Below, piece after piece: positions 23,124 to 37,020 of a DNA stretch of 64,000 nt. A program made the translations under genes and the position numbers. The stretch is taken from contig OZ020586.1 in NCBI GenBank assembly GCA_963971535.1, forward strand, positions 76,670,703-76,734,702, written 5' to 3'. The stretch is from Notolepis coatsorum. Taxonomy: Eukaryota; Chordata; Actinopteri; Aulopiformes; Paralepididae. The notes beneath the pieces were generated by a model. That model was not told where the DNA came from and did no database searches. It saw only the letters and a program-made list of their open reading frames with translations. Position 1 is the stretch's first letter, and every line of letters begins with the position of its first letter.

Positions 23124-24598
23124 ATGTAAATGTAAAATGTTTTTTTTTGTACATGCCACTTCTGCACTTATTTGTACATTATATTTGCTTACTTATCTTG
23201 GCACCTTTTTCAATAAAACACAAAAACAAACATTGTTACTTACTGCTATCATTTATTTGTATGCATACAGATCTGAGATGAAGAATTTATAACTGAACAT
23301 AATCAGAATCAGAAAGATCTTTATTGCCAAGTAAGTTTGCACACATACAAGGAATTTGTATTGGTTGTTGCAACATTAACAGACAATTAAAGTAGAACCA
23401 TCAGTCATATATAAACTAAATTAGAATAAAAGTACAATAGAATATGGGCTGTACAATTGTGCAGTATTGTGCAAAAAGTATGAATAATCACGAAAAACTA
23501 ACTATTAAAATAGTTTTACAGAATTACTTAATTGATTTAATAACATATTGTAAAATATTATTATCCTGTATAAGTATAATACATGTGTATCAGGCTCAGT
23601 AATGTACCTTCCATACACCATTGACCTCTCACCTCAAGATATATGAATGAAAACAGGCTCAATTGAACCACTCCACAGCTGATTTATGGTAGTGTGTTGC
23701 CATTTTGGGCCAATACCATGCTGTTTTAGGCATGCGGTACAAATGTGTTGTCACAAATATATATTAGCCTATTCCATGGATTAGGTGTGGCTTTAAAGTT
23801 GAGACTTTTTTGGAATCCGGTGATGAAGCTTCCCACTTGGCAGGCCAAAAACATCTGATTGGTTATTGATGCATGCAGCTGTTGTTTTGGTCAATCAGAT
23901 TTGAATCTGATAATAAATGAGTTATGGCTATTATGCCTTAATCTGGTAAATGTAATGTTGCTTTGTGGTGGAATTTCCCTTTACAAATGGAATTACAGAC
24001 ACAGAATGTTCTCAATGTAAGATTGTGAACCACTAAAATTAACATTAAATTAACAAATAGTAGTGTGTAACAGGCTGTTGGAATTTGTTGCGTGTGTCTT
24101 CATTAGTGGAATTAATTTATTAACAATTGACAGAAAGGAATACATAAATATATAAATAATTTAAATGTCATTATAGAATTGAAAATGTTTCGTTTTCTCA
24201 TGTATAAATATTGAATCTCAATCACAAGGTGACATTGAATTTTTTTTATACCACATATGATGTTGGTGGCCGACAGCAGGGTTCATCTCCGGAACATTTA
24301 GGGCCAGAAGACCAAATTCCACAACATAATCTAGTATTATTAATCAGAGTATTATTATATATTATATTTGGTCTACATTGAGTTTACCTATTGAGAGTGA
24401 ACAACTAGTTAACTATTAACAAGGTATAATACAATACAAATACAAAATAATATATGATAGCAAAACATAGTTTGGTTTAATATTTTATTGAAAAAAATAT
24501 CTTCACAAGAAGGCAAGTATATATATAACATATTTACAGATTATGACATAACACAGGGACATTTGAGACAGAATAATCGTCCTGGGTTGGAAAGGAGC
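23124..24598. other. A5 downstream intergenic segment, variant subtype
   Basis: Homologous to 13968-15449 but carrying its own markers: GGTGACATTG for GGTAACATTG, CATCTCCGG for CATCCCCGG, and TACATTGAGTTTACC lacking four bases. The same subtype precedes every exon-3-only A fragment (31021-32131, 37021-38131, 43021-44131). It ends in the 3' flank of a lost B gene. Confidence 0.65.
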
Positions 24599-25252
24599 AA
24601 TCCAACAAATCCAGAAAAACCAAACAGTAAGAAAAAATACTGGAAGATTGACCACAGTCAAATTACAGGGAAGATGGTGCGTCGTCAATTCAAGGGAATT
24701 CTGGACTGGTTCCCTGAGTTGGTCTCCAAAGTTATGGAGGCAGTCAGACCATCAGAGCACTACACTACTCTCCACTCCCCTGAACCTGCAGCCTACAGAG
24801 ATGTTCAGATTAAATGTGAGGTGAAGTTCAGCAGTCCTTTTTCCATCGAATCCCTCCTGAAGAAAGACAGTCCCTCTGGCCTGGGCTCCAAACCCTCTCC
24901 TCTGTTGGGCATTTCCAGTCTGCCAGTCAGAGTAGAACAGCAGCCTTGGTGCTCAGAGAAAGGAGTTGGAACAAAGAGGAAGTTCAGCTGGGACGCTCCA
25001 CCAGTGGAGATGCACATTCTTCATCCGGCAGGTAGAAGTTATGCCATCTACCCAGCAGGGGGCAGTGTGGACCATGGACTCAGTGGTTCTGGAAACAGGC
25101 CAGTCAAGAGGATTCGTATGTGTGCTGAGCCCTCAACCCTGATCTACACAAGACCCAGTGTTGCTCCTTATTTTACCAGCCGTCAGAACGGTTATGTAAA
25201 TTATCCTCTACCAACATATCCCTGTGATGTTAAACGTTATTGTAAAATGTAA
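24488..25252 (+). pseudogene. A6: exon-3-only A fragment fused to B 3' flank
   Basis: From 24599 the sequence is A exon 3 in the correct frame to the normal stop at 25252. Exons 1 and 2 are absent, and the upstream part is the 3' flank of gene B in reverse. An open frame of 254 codons runs through the junction, but it begins at TTG (24488). The first in-frame ATG is 24674, inside the forkhead remnant, so a functional protein is unlikely. It differs from intact copies by KYWKID for NYWKLD, RRQF for RRHF and HPAG for QPAG, which marks a separate A subtype. FSIESLL and the full C-tail remain. Confidence 0.75.
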
Positions 25253-26752
25253 ATGTAAATGTAAAATGTTTTTTTTTGTACATGCCACTTCTGCACTTAT
25301 TTGTACATTATATTTGCTTACTTATCTTGGCACCTTTTTCAATAAAACACAAAAACAAACATTGTTACTTACTGCTATCATTTATTTGTATGCATACAGA
25401 TCTGAGATGAAGAATTTATAACTGAACATAATCAGAATCAGAAAGATCTTTATTGCCAAGTAAGTTTGCACACATACAAGGAATTTGTATTGGTTGTTGC
25501 AACATTAACAGACAATTAAAGTAGAATCATCAGTCATATATAAACTAAATTAGAATAAAAGTACAATAGAATATGGGCTGTACAATTGTGCAGTATTGTG
25601 CAAAAAGTATGAATAATCACGAAAAACTAACTATTAAAATAGTTTTACAGAATTACTTAATTGATTTAATAACATATTGTAAAATATTATTATCCTGTAT
25701 AAGTATAATACATGTGTATCAGGCTCAGTAATGTACCTTCCATACACCATTGACCTCTCACCTCAAGATATATGAATGAAAACAGGCTCAATTGAACCAC
25801 TCCACAGCTGATTTATGGTAGTGTGTTGCCATTTTGGGCCAATACCATGCTGTTTTAGGCATGCGGTACAAATGTGTTGTCACAAATATATATTAGCCTA
25901 TTCCATGGATTAGGTGTGGCTTTAAAGTTGAGACTTTTTTGGAATCCGGTGATGAAGCTTCCCACTTGGCAGGCCAAAAACATCTGATTGGTTATTGATG
26001 CATGGAGCTGTTGTTTTGGTCAATCAGATTTGAATCTGATAATAAATGAGTTATGGCTATTATGCCTTAATCTGGTAAATGTAATGTTGCTTTGTGGTGG
26101 AATTTCCCTTTACAAATGGAATTACAGACACAGAATGTTCTCAATGTAAGATTGTGAACCACTAAAATTAACATTAAATTAACAAATAGTAGTGTAACAG
26201 TAGGTGTAACAGGCTGTTGGGATTTGTTGCGTGTGTCTTCATTAGTGGAATTAATTTATTAACAATTGACAGAAAGGAATACATAAATATATAAATAATT
26301 TAAATGTCATTATAGAATTGAAAATGTTTCGTTTTCTCATGTATAAATATTGAATCTCAATCACAAGGTAACATTGAATTTTTTTATACCACATATGATG
26401 TTGGTGGCCGACAGCAGGGTTCATCCCCGGAACATTTAGGGCCAGAAGACCAAATTCCACAACATAATCTAGTATTATTAATCAGAGTATTATTATATAT
26501 TATATTTGGTCTACATTGATGCAGTTTACCTATTGAGAGTGAACAACTAGTTAACTATTAACAAGGTATAATACAATACAAATACAAAATAATATATGAT
26601 AGCAAAACATAGTTTGGTTTAATATTTTATTGAAAAAAATATCTTCACAAGAAGGCAAGTATATATATAACATATTTACAGATTATGACATAACACAGGG
26701 ATATTTGAGACAGAATAATCGTCCTGGGTTGGAAAGGAGCAATTCTGGGTCT
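25253..26752. other. A6-B6 convergent intergenic segment
   Basis: Standard subtype of the A-B intergenic DNA, with the A-type AATAAA (25341), the LINE-like fragment (25432) and the B-type signal (26626-26631, - strand). No gene seen. Confidence 0.6.
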
Positions 26753-27698
26753 TCAGATCACATAGATCAGGAATGAGGGATTAGCACACATACGAATCCT
26801 CTTGACTGGCCTGTTTCCAGAACCACTGAGTACATGGTCCACACTGCCCCCTGCTGGGTAGAACTGGTCACTTCTACCTGCAGGTTGAAGAATGTGAATC
26901 TCCACAGGTGGAGTGTCCCAGCTGAACTTTCTCTTTGTTCCAAATCCTTTCTCTGAGCACCATGGCTGCTGTTCTACTCAGACTGGCAGGCTGGAAATAC
27001 CCAGAGGAGATGGTTTGGAACCCAGGCCAGAGGGACTGTCTTTCTTCAGGAGCGATTCGATGGAGAAAGGACTGCTGAACTTCACCTCACATTTAATCTG
27101 AACATCCAAAATGGAGACCAACTCGGGGAACCAGTCCATAACTCCCTTGAAGTGACGGCGCACCATCTTCTCTGTGATTTGACTGTGGTCAAGCTTCCAG
27201 TAGTTTTTAATATTGTTTGGTTTACCTGGATTTGATGGAATCTGGAAAGAATTTAACACGTTATAATTCAACTAGGCCTCAGAGACAATGTTGGTTCAAC
27301 TAAACTGTAGTTATCACGATCAATGAGATATAAATATGTTTTTAAATTTACCTTGACAAAACATTTGTTGGTTGACAAGCAGACTCTAATGTTGGTCTCA
27401 ATGCTTCTTCCTTTTCCTGACATCAATGCTGCCAATTGTTCCATTATCTGTAGAAAAGTGAAAGAGAATTAGGTATTTGGACATTATGAGGACAGTATGC
27501 TATCATATCACAACATGTTTAACAGTTTAAAGGTTTATAGCTGGTTCTTACCTCAAAGAAGGTGAGCATATTGTCTGGACAGTCTTGGAGGACAAAGGCA
27601 ATCATTGCCAGGTAGGTGCTACAATTCTCAAACATCATTTTCCGGGTGCTGTTGGATGTCACATGGAGAGGCAGGGGAGCTCCAAAGTTCTCAGCCAT
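26753..27698 (-). pseudogene. FoxH1-like gene B6 with in-frame nonsense codon
   Basis: The - strand exons are 27552-27698 (49 codons), 27352-27447 (32) and 26753-27241. Splice sites and exon lengths match B3, but the Arg codon after SSLPV has become TGA (26978-26980), cutting the protein to 168 aa. The forkhead domain and FSIESLL survive, while the GTKRK and KRIR region and tail are lost. Exon 1 keeps the AMIAF segment that B3 and B11 have shortened. A truncated product could still be made, since the promoter and first exons are intact. Confidence 0.8.
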
Positions 27699-27920
27699 GT
27701 TCTGCTTCTTGTTGGTTGTAGAGTCAAGTCACACAGTGCATCAGAACCTCACTCAGTGGAGCTGTGGACCTGGACTGATGGAGTCCCAGACCTCTGATAT
27801 AAGTCCTGCCAGAACAATAGAACATTACAAGGTGTGCATTCCAGGTTGATGAGGGCCTTTTCATCTGGATGAGGTGGGTGGGGTCAATGGCTGTGATAAC
27901 AGCCCACTCCTGGACCAATG
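27699..27920 (-). promoter_or_regulatory. Promoter-proximal block of B6
   Basis: Same block as in front of B3 and, inverted, in front of the A copies. It ends at the unit boundary at 27921. Confidence 0.4.
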
Positions 27921-30915
27921 GATGGTGCTAATCTTTGCTAATATACTTAGTTTAATATAGTGGGAAAATACAGGCTCCCAAACATGCTTGTTCAAATCAA
28001 ACACATCCCTGAATGCTTACACTGTAAAAAATTAATGTTTTTTTCACGGGAAATTAACTGTATTATTTTACAGATTACTTTTGTTTTTCTACTTAAATGT
28101 AAATGCCATAAAAATACAGTAAATTACCTTTTATCAAAAGGCTCCTAAACATGCTTGTTCAAATCAAACACATCCCTGAATGCCTACAGTTATTATTTTT
28201 TTTCATATATTGCTTCAAAATCAATAAGTTGGAAGTTGTATTTGTTGAGACACAGTTTACAAACATCTTCCTTTCGTATATACTGTATATATTATGATGC
28301 ACAATCCATTCCTCGGATTGTAATGATTGCAATCCTATACACTGTGAAAAAGAAGTCTGTACAAAAAAACTGTAAATGTCTGGCAGCAACGGTTGTCAAA
28401 TACTTACTGTTAAATTACAGTAAAATCTAATACATTTACAGATTACAATATTTTGATAATGGTTAATATTTTGATAAAAGGTAATTTACTGTATTTGTAT
28501 GGTATTTACATACTTAAAGTAGAAAAACAAAAGTAATCTCTAAAATAATACAGTGAAATTCCATTTTTTTAATTTGATTTCTTTTTACAGATTTTTTTAC
28601 CTGAAACACTGGAGAATAACTGTTTCATTTTACTTAGTTTCTTCGGTAGTAATGATATACTGTTGTATTACATTACATCATATATTTATGAATGATGTTG
28701 ACAGATGGATGGCTGTATTACTGAGAATGTAATGAAAGCATAACTCGAAGTGCTTTACAATGAAATAACTGCATATCTTTTTTCAGTATGGGAGAAAAAG
28801 TCTAATAATGCTTTTTACAAAATTATGCACATCATTCCTGATGAGACTGCTCAATTTGAGGTATTACCAGTGACTGTGGTGCAAAAACTCTGGAGTTTGG
28901 GAAGGACAGACGGATGATAGTCGCAGCAAAAAATAGACATGTTGGCTAAACCAATTGAATTTGAAGAGTTGTTTCTGCCTCTATTGCATTATATTGCAAG
29001 GGAGTTTAATGGCATTATCGCATTCTGCAAAAACAAGTAGCCTATCAGAGGATATGGATGAGGTCAAGCTATGATTCCAAACATTCCAATGTTATAGTCC
29101 CGTGAAATACCGTCCTTGCCGAACTCAATGCCATAGATTCATCATTCAGCCCATTTTACCAGAGGCAATGATGTTTAGATCAAGGTGAAAATCATTGGAA
29201 TGTGGGCACGGCCTGTACAGCAATACTCTAGTTTTAAATGCAAATGTGTAATTCACACCTGCCCTCATGTTAACTAAATGTAGCCCCAATAGCTTCATCA
29301 TTCAACACATTTGATCTGAGACAATGAAGTTTAGATGGGGTGAAAATCACTGGAATGTGGGCCAAACCATATAACACACAGATTTTGGTTCAACTGATAT
29401 CAGGCTAAGGTTCACTCAAACTAGATTTTTATCTGAAATGTGATATCCCCAATGCATATAATTTAACATTGAAACATTTTCTTCTTTGAATTTGAAATAT
29501 TGTGTAACGTTACCGTTATCTAATTAGTAACTGGCAACTGCAGATGTCTGCCCCATGTCTATACCCCACAATGCAAAGTGTCTAACGCTATAGCTTAATT
29601 GTAGATTCTAAACATAATGAGGTAACGCAGCTACCAAATGTTATCTTTAATCAAAGTGTGTAATGTTAATCCACAACAGCGACTTTTGGTATATGACATA
29701 TCAATAGAAATACATTTACAAAAATACAAATGAAATACAGTTCAAATTAATTCCACAATTCTTTGCGATAGACTTATATCAATACACAAACAAATTTAAA
29801 TTGATGACATTAGATCGGGTGTAGCTAATCTAAATAGTGTGCATCATTTTCAAAACGATATACTGTATTTTGAGAGTAAATCAAGCATAATAAACATTCA
29901 TGTTCTAATGAAGCCTGAGAAACCAAGTTTGCACTTCACCGCATAGGTCCTTGTGAATCGCTAATGTCTATTTTGTAGTTGTAAACAGTGATCCCCTCAT
30001 TAAAGTGGCCAATATCTGAAGAGGGCAGTGATGGATGAAGTGTGATTGTTATTATATGTACTTAATAAGTATATAGGGTATACAATGGAAGGAATTTGTA
30101 TTTCTTTAGTCTAAGATAGTGATCCATAATCAGAAAATGTCCATATTATTTCAGCTGCTTCTGTTCTAAATACACAGATCGCTATAGTCTTGGACCGTTA
30201 TTCATATTCCAATGGTCCCCCTTTATCACTTCCATTGTCCTGTTTAAAGATAGAAAATAAAATTTAAATAAACAAATGAACATGACTGAGACCCAGTCTG
30301 GTACACATTAATAAACACATGAACAACATACTTCATGCATTTTCCTCTGGAGGGACTGAATACAGTATATTTCTTACTGCTAATCTGCGATTTTAGGCAA
30401 TATTGTGTTGCTATAGAAACATGTTTAAGAAATCCAAAATCTCCCATGCTAACAAACTATTGTATGCAGCTCTACAGACTAGTGATATATAAGGAGCAAC
30501 AGGGAGGCAGGCCATGACATGTTTTCAGGATTCATTCATTAATTCAAGTTGAATTTCACACATTCAAAAAAGGTTTGGTTTGAGCAAGTCTATATAGGAA
30601 AACAATTTACACGACAATAAAACTATAATATATTAAACCCAAGAGTATGGTAAGAGAGAGCTAAAAGTACAATCACCATCCATTGGTCCAGATAGGTTTG
30701 TTGGAAGTGGGCTGTTATGACGGCCATTGACCCCACCTCATCCAGATGAAAAGGCCCTCATCAACCTGGAATGCACACCTTGTAATGTTCTATTGTTCTG
30801 GCAGGACTTATATCCAGAAGTCTGGGACTCCATCACTCCAGGTCCACAGCTCCACTGAGTGAGGTTCTGATACCACTGTGTGTGACTTGACTCTACAACC
30901 AACAAGAAGCAGAAC
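27921..30915 (+). repeat. Unit 7 upstream spacer
   Basis: A complete spacer. From 28325 onward it is the first part of the 6000-bp tandem repeat. Diagnostic variants include an extra ATGTAC near 30056, AATTGTGT-type changes near 30403, and ATAACACAC without the usual AGT near 29370. These recur in R2 and R3 and partly in unit 11. Confidence 0.8.
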
Positions 30916-31020
30916 ATGGCTGAGAACTTTGGAGCTCCCCTGCCTCTCCATGTGACACCCAACAGCACACAGAAAAAGATGTTTGACAATTGTGCAGTAT
31001 TGTGCAAAAAGTATGAATAA
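30916..31020 (+). pseudogene. A exon-1 fragment fused to intergenic DNA (R1)
   Basis: The promoter block, start codon and first 26 codons match gene A. The sequence then passes, at an AATTGT overlap, into the A-B intergenic segment, and the frame closes at TAA 31018-31020 after 34 codons. The rest of exon 1 and exons 2-3 are deleted. No forkhead fold is possible. Confidence 0.75.
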
Positions 31021-32131
31021 TCACGAAAAACTAACTATTAAAATAGTTTTACAGAATTACTTAATTGATTTAATAACATATTGTAAAATATTATTATCCT
31101 GTATAAGTATAATACATGTGTATCAGGCTCAGTAATGTACCTTCCATACACCATTGACCTCTCACCTCAAGATATATGAATGAAAACAGGCTCAATTGAA
31201 CCACTCCACAGCTGATTTATGGTAGTGTGTTGCCATTTTGGGCCAATACCATGCTGTTTTAGGCATGCGGTACAAATGTGTTGTCACAAATATATATTAG
31301 CCTATTCCATGGATTAGGTGTGGCTTTAAAGTTGAGACTTTTTTGGAATCCGGTGATGAAGCTTCCCACTTGGCAGGCCAAAAACATCTGATTGGTTATT
31401 GATGCATGCAGCTGTTGTTTTGGTCAATCAGATTTGAATCTGATAATAAATGAGTTATGGCTATTATGCCTTAATCTGGTAAATGTAATGTTGCTTTGTG
31501 GTGGAATTTCCCTTTACAAATGGAATTACAGACACAGAATGTTCTCAATGTAAGATTGTGAACCACTAAAATTAACATTAAATTAACAAATAGTAGTGTG
31601 TAACAGGCTGTTGGGATTTGTTGCGTGTGTCTTCATTAGTGGAATTAATTTATTAACAATTGACAGAAAGGAATACATAAATATATAAATAATTTAAATG
31701 TCATTATAGAATTGAAAATGTTTCGTTTTCTCATGTATAAATATTGAATCTCAATCACAAGGTGACATTGAATTTTTTTTATACCACATATGATGTTGGT
31801 GGCCGACAGCAGGGTTCATCTCCGGAACATTTAGGGCCAGAAGACCAAATTCCACAACATAATCTAGGATTATTAATCAGAGTATTATTATATATTATAT
31901 TTGGTCTACATTGAGTTTACCTATTGAGAGTGAACAACTAGTTAACTATTAACAAGGTATAATACAATACAAATACAAAATAATATATGATAGCAAAACA
32001 TAGTTTGGTTTAATATTTTATTGAAAAAAATATCTTCACAAGAAGGCAAGTATATATATAACATATTTACAGATTATGACATAACACAGGGACATTTGAG
32101 ACAGAATAATCGTCCTGGGTTGGAAAGGAGC
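31021..32131. other. Variant intergenic segment in R1
   Basis: Same subtype as 23124-24598, lacking its A-proximal part because of the exon-1 fusion. No gene seen. Confidence 0.6.
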
Positions 32132-32785
32132 AATCCAACAAATCCAGAAAAACCAAACAGTAAGAAAAAATACTGGAAGATTGACCACAGTCAAATTACA
32201 GGGAAGATGGTGCGTCGTCAATTCAAGGGAATTCTGGACTGGTTCCCTGAGTTGGTCTCCAAAGTTATGGAGGCAGTCAGACCATCAGAGCACTACACTA
32301 CTCTCCACTCCCCTGAACCTGCAGCCTACAGAGATGTTCAGATTAAATGTGAGGTGAAGTTCAGCAGTCCTTTTTCCATCGAATCCCTCCTGAAGAAAGA
32401 CAGTCCCTCTGGCCTGGGCTCCAAACCCTCTCCTCTGTTGGGCATTTCCAGCCTGCCAGTCAGAGTAGAACAGCAGCCTTGGTGCTCAGAGAAAGGAGTT
32501 GGAACAAAGAGGAAGTTCAGCTGGGACGCTCCACCAGTGGAGATGCACATTCTTCATCCGGCAGGTAGAAGTTATGCCATCTACCCAGCAGGGGGCAGTG
32601 TGGACCATGGACTCAGTGGTTCTGGAAACAGGCCAGTCAAGAGGATTCGTATGTGTGCTGAGCCCTCAACCCTGATCTACACAAGACCCAGTGTTGCTCC
32701 TTATTTTACCAGCCGTCAGAACGGTTATGTAAATTATCCTCTACCAACATATCCCTGTGATGTTAAACGTTATTGTAAAATGTAA
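32021..32785 (+). pseudogene. Exon-3-only A fragment (R1)
   Basis: The A-homologous part is 32132-32785. Same fusion point, subtype changes (KYWKID, RRQF, HPAG) and TTG-initiated open frame as A6 at 24488. This shows the A6-type rearrangement arose once and was then copied. Confidence 0.75.
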
Positions 32786-34324
32786 ATGTAAATGTAAAAT
32801 GTTTTTTTTTGTACATGCCACTTCTGCACTTATTTGTACATTATATTTGCTTACTTATCTTGGCACCTTTTTCAATAAAACACAAAAACAAACATTGTTA
32901 CTTACTGCTATCATTTATTTGTATGCATACAGATCTGAGATGAAGAATTTATAACTGAACATAATCAGAATCAGAAAGATCTTTATTGCCAAGTAAGTTT
33001 GCACACATACAAGGAATTTGTATTGGTTGTTGCAACATTAACAGACAATTAAAGTAGAATCATCAGTCATATATAAACTAAATTAGAATAAAAGTACAAT
33101 AGAATATGGGCTGTACAATTGTGCAGTATTGTGCAAAAAGTATGAATAATCACGAAAAACTAACTATTAAAATAGTTTTACAGAATTACTTAATTGATTT
33201 AATAACATATTGTAAAATATTATTATCCTGTATAAGTATAATACATGTGTATCAGGCTCAGTAATGTACCTTCCATACACCATTGACCTCTCACCTCAAG
33301 ATATATGAATGAAAACAGGCTCAATTGAACCACTCCACAGCTGATTTATGGTAGTGTGTTGCCATTTTGGGCCAATACCATGCTGTTTTAGGCATGCGGT
33401 ACAAATGTGTTGTCACAAATATATATTAGCCTATTCCATGGATTAGGTGTGGCTTTAAAGTTGAGACTTTTTTGGAATCCGGTGATGAAGCTTCCCACTT
33501 GGCAGGCCAAAAACATCTGATTGGTTATTGATGCATGGAGCTGTTGTTTTGGTCAATCAGATTTGAATCTGATAATAAATGAGTTATGGCTATTATGCCT
33601 TAATCTGGTAAATGTAATGTTGCTTTGTGGTGGAATTTCCCTTTACAAATGGAATTACAGACACAGAATGTTCTCAATGTAAGATTGTGAACCACTAAAA
33701 TTAACATTAAATTAACAAATAGTAGTGTAACAGTAGGTGTAACAGGCTGTTGGGATTTGTTGCGTGTGTCTTCATTAGTGGAATTAATTTATTAACAATT
33801 GACAGAAAGGAATACATAAATATATAAATAATTTAAATGTCATTATAGAATTGAAAATGTTTCGTTTTCTCATGTATAAATATTGAATCTCAATCACAAG
33901 GTAACATTGAATTTTTTTATACCACATATGATGTTGGTGGCCGACAGCAGGGTTCATCCCCGGAACATTTAGGGCCAGAAGACCAAATTCCACAACATAA
34001 TCTAGTATTATTAATCAGAGTATTATTATATATTATATTTGGTCTACATTGATGCAGTTTACCTATTGAGAGTGAACAACTAGTTAACTATTAACAAGGT
34101 ATAATACAATACAAATACAAAATAATATATGATAGCAAAACATAGTTTGGTTTAATATTTTATTGAAAAAAATATCTTCACAAGAAGGCAAGTATATATA
34201 TAACATATTTACAGATTATGACATAACACAGGGATATTTGAGACAGAATAATCGTCCTGGGTTGGAAAGGAGCAATTCTGGGTCTTCAGATCACATAGAT
34301 CAGGAATGAGGGATTAGCACACAT
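32786..34324. other. R1 downstream intergenic segment ending in a B exon-3 scrap
   Basis: Standard A-B intergenic DNA with the A-type AATAAA at about 32874. The last part (about 34286-34324, - strand) is the 3' end of B exon 3, about 13 codons including the stop, with the rest of B deleted at the repeat junction. Confidence 0.65.
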
Positions 34325-36915
34325 GATTGCAATCCTATACACTGTGAAAAAGAAGTCTGTACAAAAAAACTGTAAATGTCTGGCAGCAACGGTTGTCAAA
34401 TACTTACTGTTAAATTACAGTAAAATCTAATACATTTACAGATTACAATATTTTGATAATGGTTAATATTTTGATAAAAGGTAATTTACTGTATTTGTAT
34501 GGTATTTACATACTTAAAGTAGAAAAACAAAAGTAATCTCTAAAATAATACAGTGAAATTCCATTTTTTTAATTTGATTTCTTTTTACAGATTTTTTTAC
34601 CTGAAACACTGGAGAATAACTGTTTCATTTTACTTAGTTTCTTCGGTAGTAATGATATACTGTTGTATTACATTACATCATATATTTATGAATGATGTTG
34701 ACAGATGGATGGCTGTATTACTGAGAATGTAATGAAAGCATAACTCGAAGTGCTTTACAATGAAATAACTGCATATCTTTTTTCAGTATGGGAGAAAAAG
34801 TCTAATAATGCTTTTTACAAAATTATGCACATCATTCCTGATGAGACTGCTCAATTTGAGGTATTACCAGTGACTGTGGTGCAAAAACTCTGGAGTTTGG
34901 GAAGGACAGACGGATGATAGTCGCAGCAAAAAATAGACATGTTGGCTAAACCAATTGAATTTGAAGAGTTGTTTCTGCCTCTATTGCATTATATTGCAAG
35001 GGAGTTTAATGGCATTATCGCATTCTGCAAAAACAAGTAGCCTATCAGAGGATATGGATGAGGTCAAGCTATGATTCCAAACATTCCAATGTTATAGTCC
35101 CGTGAAATACCGTCCTTGCCGAACTCAATGCCATAGATTCATCATTCAGCCCATTTTACCAGAGGCAATGATGTTTAGATCAAGGTGAAAATCATTGGAA
35201 TGTGGGCACGGCCTGTACAGCAATACTCTAGTTTTAAATGCAAATGTGTAATTCACACCTGCCCTCATGTTAACTAAATGTAGCCCCAATAGCTTCATCA
35301 TTCAACACATTTGATCTGAGACAATGAAGTTTAGATGGGGTGAAAATCACTGGAATGTGGGCCAAACCATATAACACACAGATTTTGGTTCAACTGATAT
35401 CAGGCTAAGGTTCACTCAAACTAGATTTTTATCTGAAATGTGATATCCCCAATGCATATAATTTAACATTGAAACATTTTCTTCTTTGAATTTGAAATAT
35501 TGTGTAACGTTACCGTTATCTAATTAGTAACTGGCAACTGCAGATGTCTGCCCCATGTCTATACCCCACAATGCAAAGTGTCTAACGCTATAGCTTAATT
35601 GTAGATTCTAAACATAATGAGGTAACGCAGCTACCAAATGTTATCTTTAATCAAAGTGTGTAATGTTAATCCACAACAGCGACTTTTGGTATATGACATA
35701 TCAATAGAAATACATTTACAAAAATACAAATGAAATACAGTTCAAATTAATTCCACAATTCTTTGCGATAGACTTATATCAATACACAAACAAATTTAAA
35801 TTGATGACATTAGATCGGGTGTAGCTAATCTAAATAGTGTGCATCATTTTCAAAACGATATACTGTATTTTGAGAGTAAATCAAGCATAATAAACATTCA
35901 TGTTCTAATGAAGCCTGAGAAACCAAGTTTGCACTTCACCGCATAGGTCCTTGTGAATCGCTAATGTCTATTTTGTAGTTGTAAACAGTGATCCCCTCAT
36001 TAAAGTGGCCAATATCTGAAGAGGGCAGTGATGGATGAAGTGTGATTGTTATTATATGTACTTAATAAGTATATAGGGTATACAATGGAAGGAATTTGTA
36101 TTTCTTTAGTCTAAGATAGTGATCCATAATCAGAAAATGTCCATATTATTTCAGCTGCTTCTGTTCTAAATACACAGATCGCTATAGTCTTGGACCGTTA
36201 TTCATATTCCAATGGTCCCCCTTTATCACTTCCATTGTCCTGTTTAAAGATAGAAAATAAAATTTAAATAAACAAATGAACATGACTGAGACCCAGTCTG
36301 GTACACATTAATAAACACATGAACAACATACTTCATGCATTTTCCTCTGGAGGGACTGAATACAGTATATTTCTTACTGCTAATCTGCGATTTTAGGCAA
36401 TATTGTGTTGCTATAGAAACATGTTTAAGAAATCCAAAATCTCCCATGCTAACAAACTATTGTATGCAGCTCTACAGACTAGTGATATATAAGGAGCAAC
36501 AGGGAGGCAGGCCATGACATGTTTTCAGGATTCATTCATTAATTCAAGTTGAATTTCACACATTCAAAAAAGGTTTGGTTTGAGCAAGTCTATATAGGAA
36601 AACAATTTACACGACAATAAAACTATAATATATTAAACCCAAGAGTATGGTAAGAGAGAGCTAAAAGTACAATCACCATCCATTGGTCCAGATAGGTTTG
36701 TTGGAAGTGGGCTGTTATGACGGCCATTGACCCCACCTCATCCAGATGAAAAGGCCCTCATCAACCTGGAATGCACACCTTGTAATGTTCTATTGTTCTG
36801 GCAGGACTTATATCCAGAAGTCTGGGACTCCATCACTCCAGGTCCACAGCTCCACTGAGTGAGGTTCTGATACCACTGTGTGTGACTTGACTCTACAACC
36901 AACAAGAAGCAGAAC

Positions 36916-37020
36916 ATGGCTGAGAACTTTGGAGCTCCCCTGCCTCTCCATGTGACACCCAACAGCACACAGAAAAAGATGTTTGACAATTGTGCAGTAT
37001 TGTGCAAAAAGTATGAATAA
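36916..37020 (+). pseudogene. A exon-1 fragment (R2)
   Basis: Identical in structure to 30916-31020: 34 codons from the gene A start, closing in intergenic DNA. Confidence 0.75.

Larger units (their letters stand above)
28325..34324. repeat. 6000-bp tandem repeat, copy R1
   Basis: The segment runs from inside the spacer, through an A exon-1 fragment, variant intergenic DNA, exon-3-only A and standard intergenic DNA, to the last 60 bp of a B exon 3. It is followed directly by another copy: CACACAT of B joins GATTGCAATCC of the spacer with a 2-bp overlap (AT). Only one substitution relative to R2 was noticed (31868 G versus T at 37868). Confidence 0.92.
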
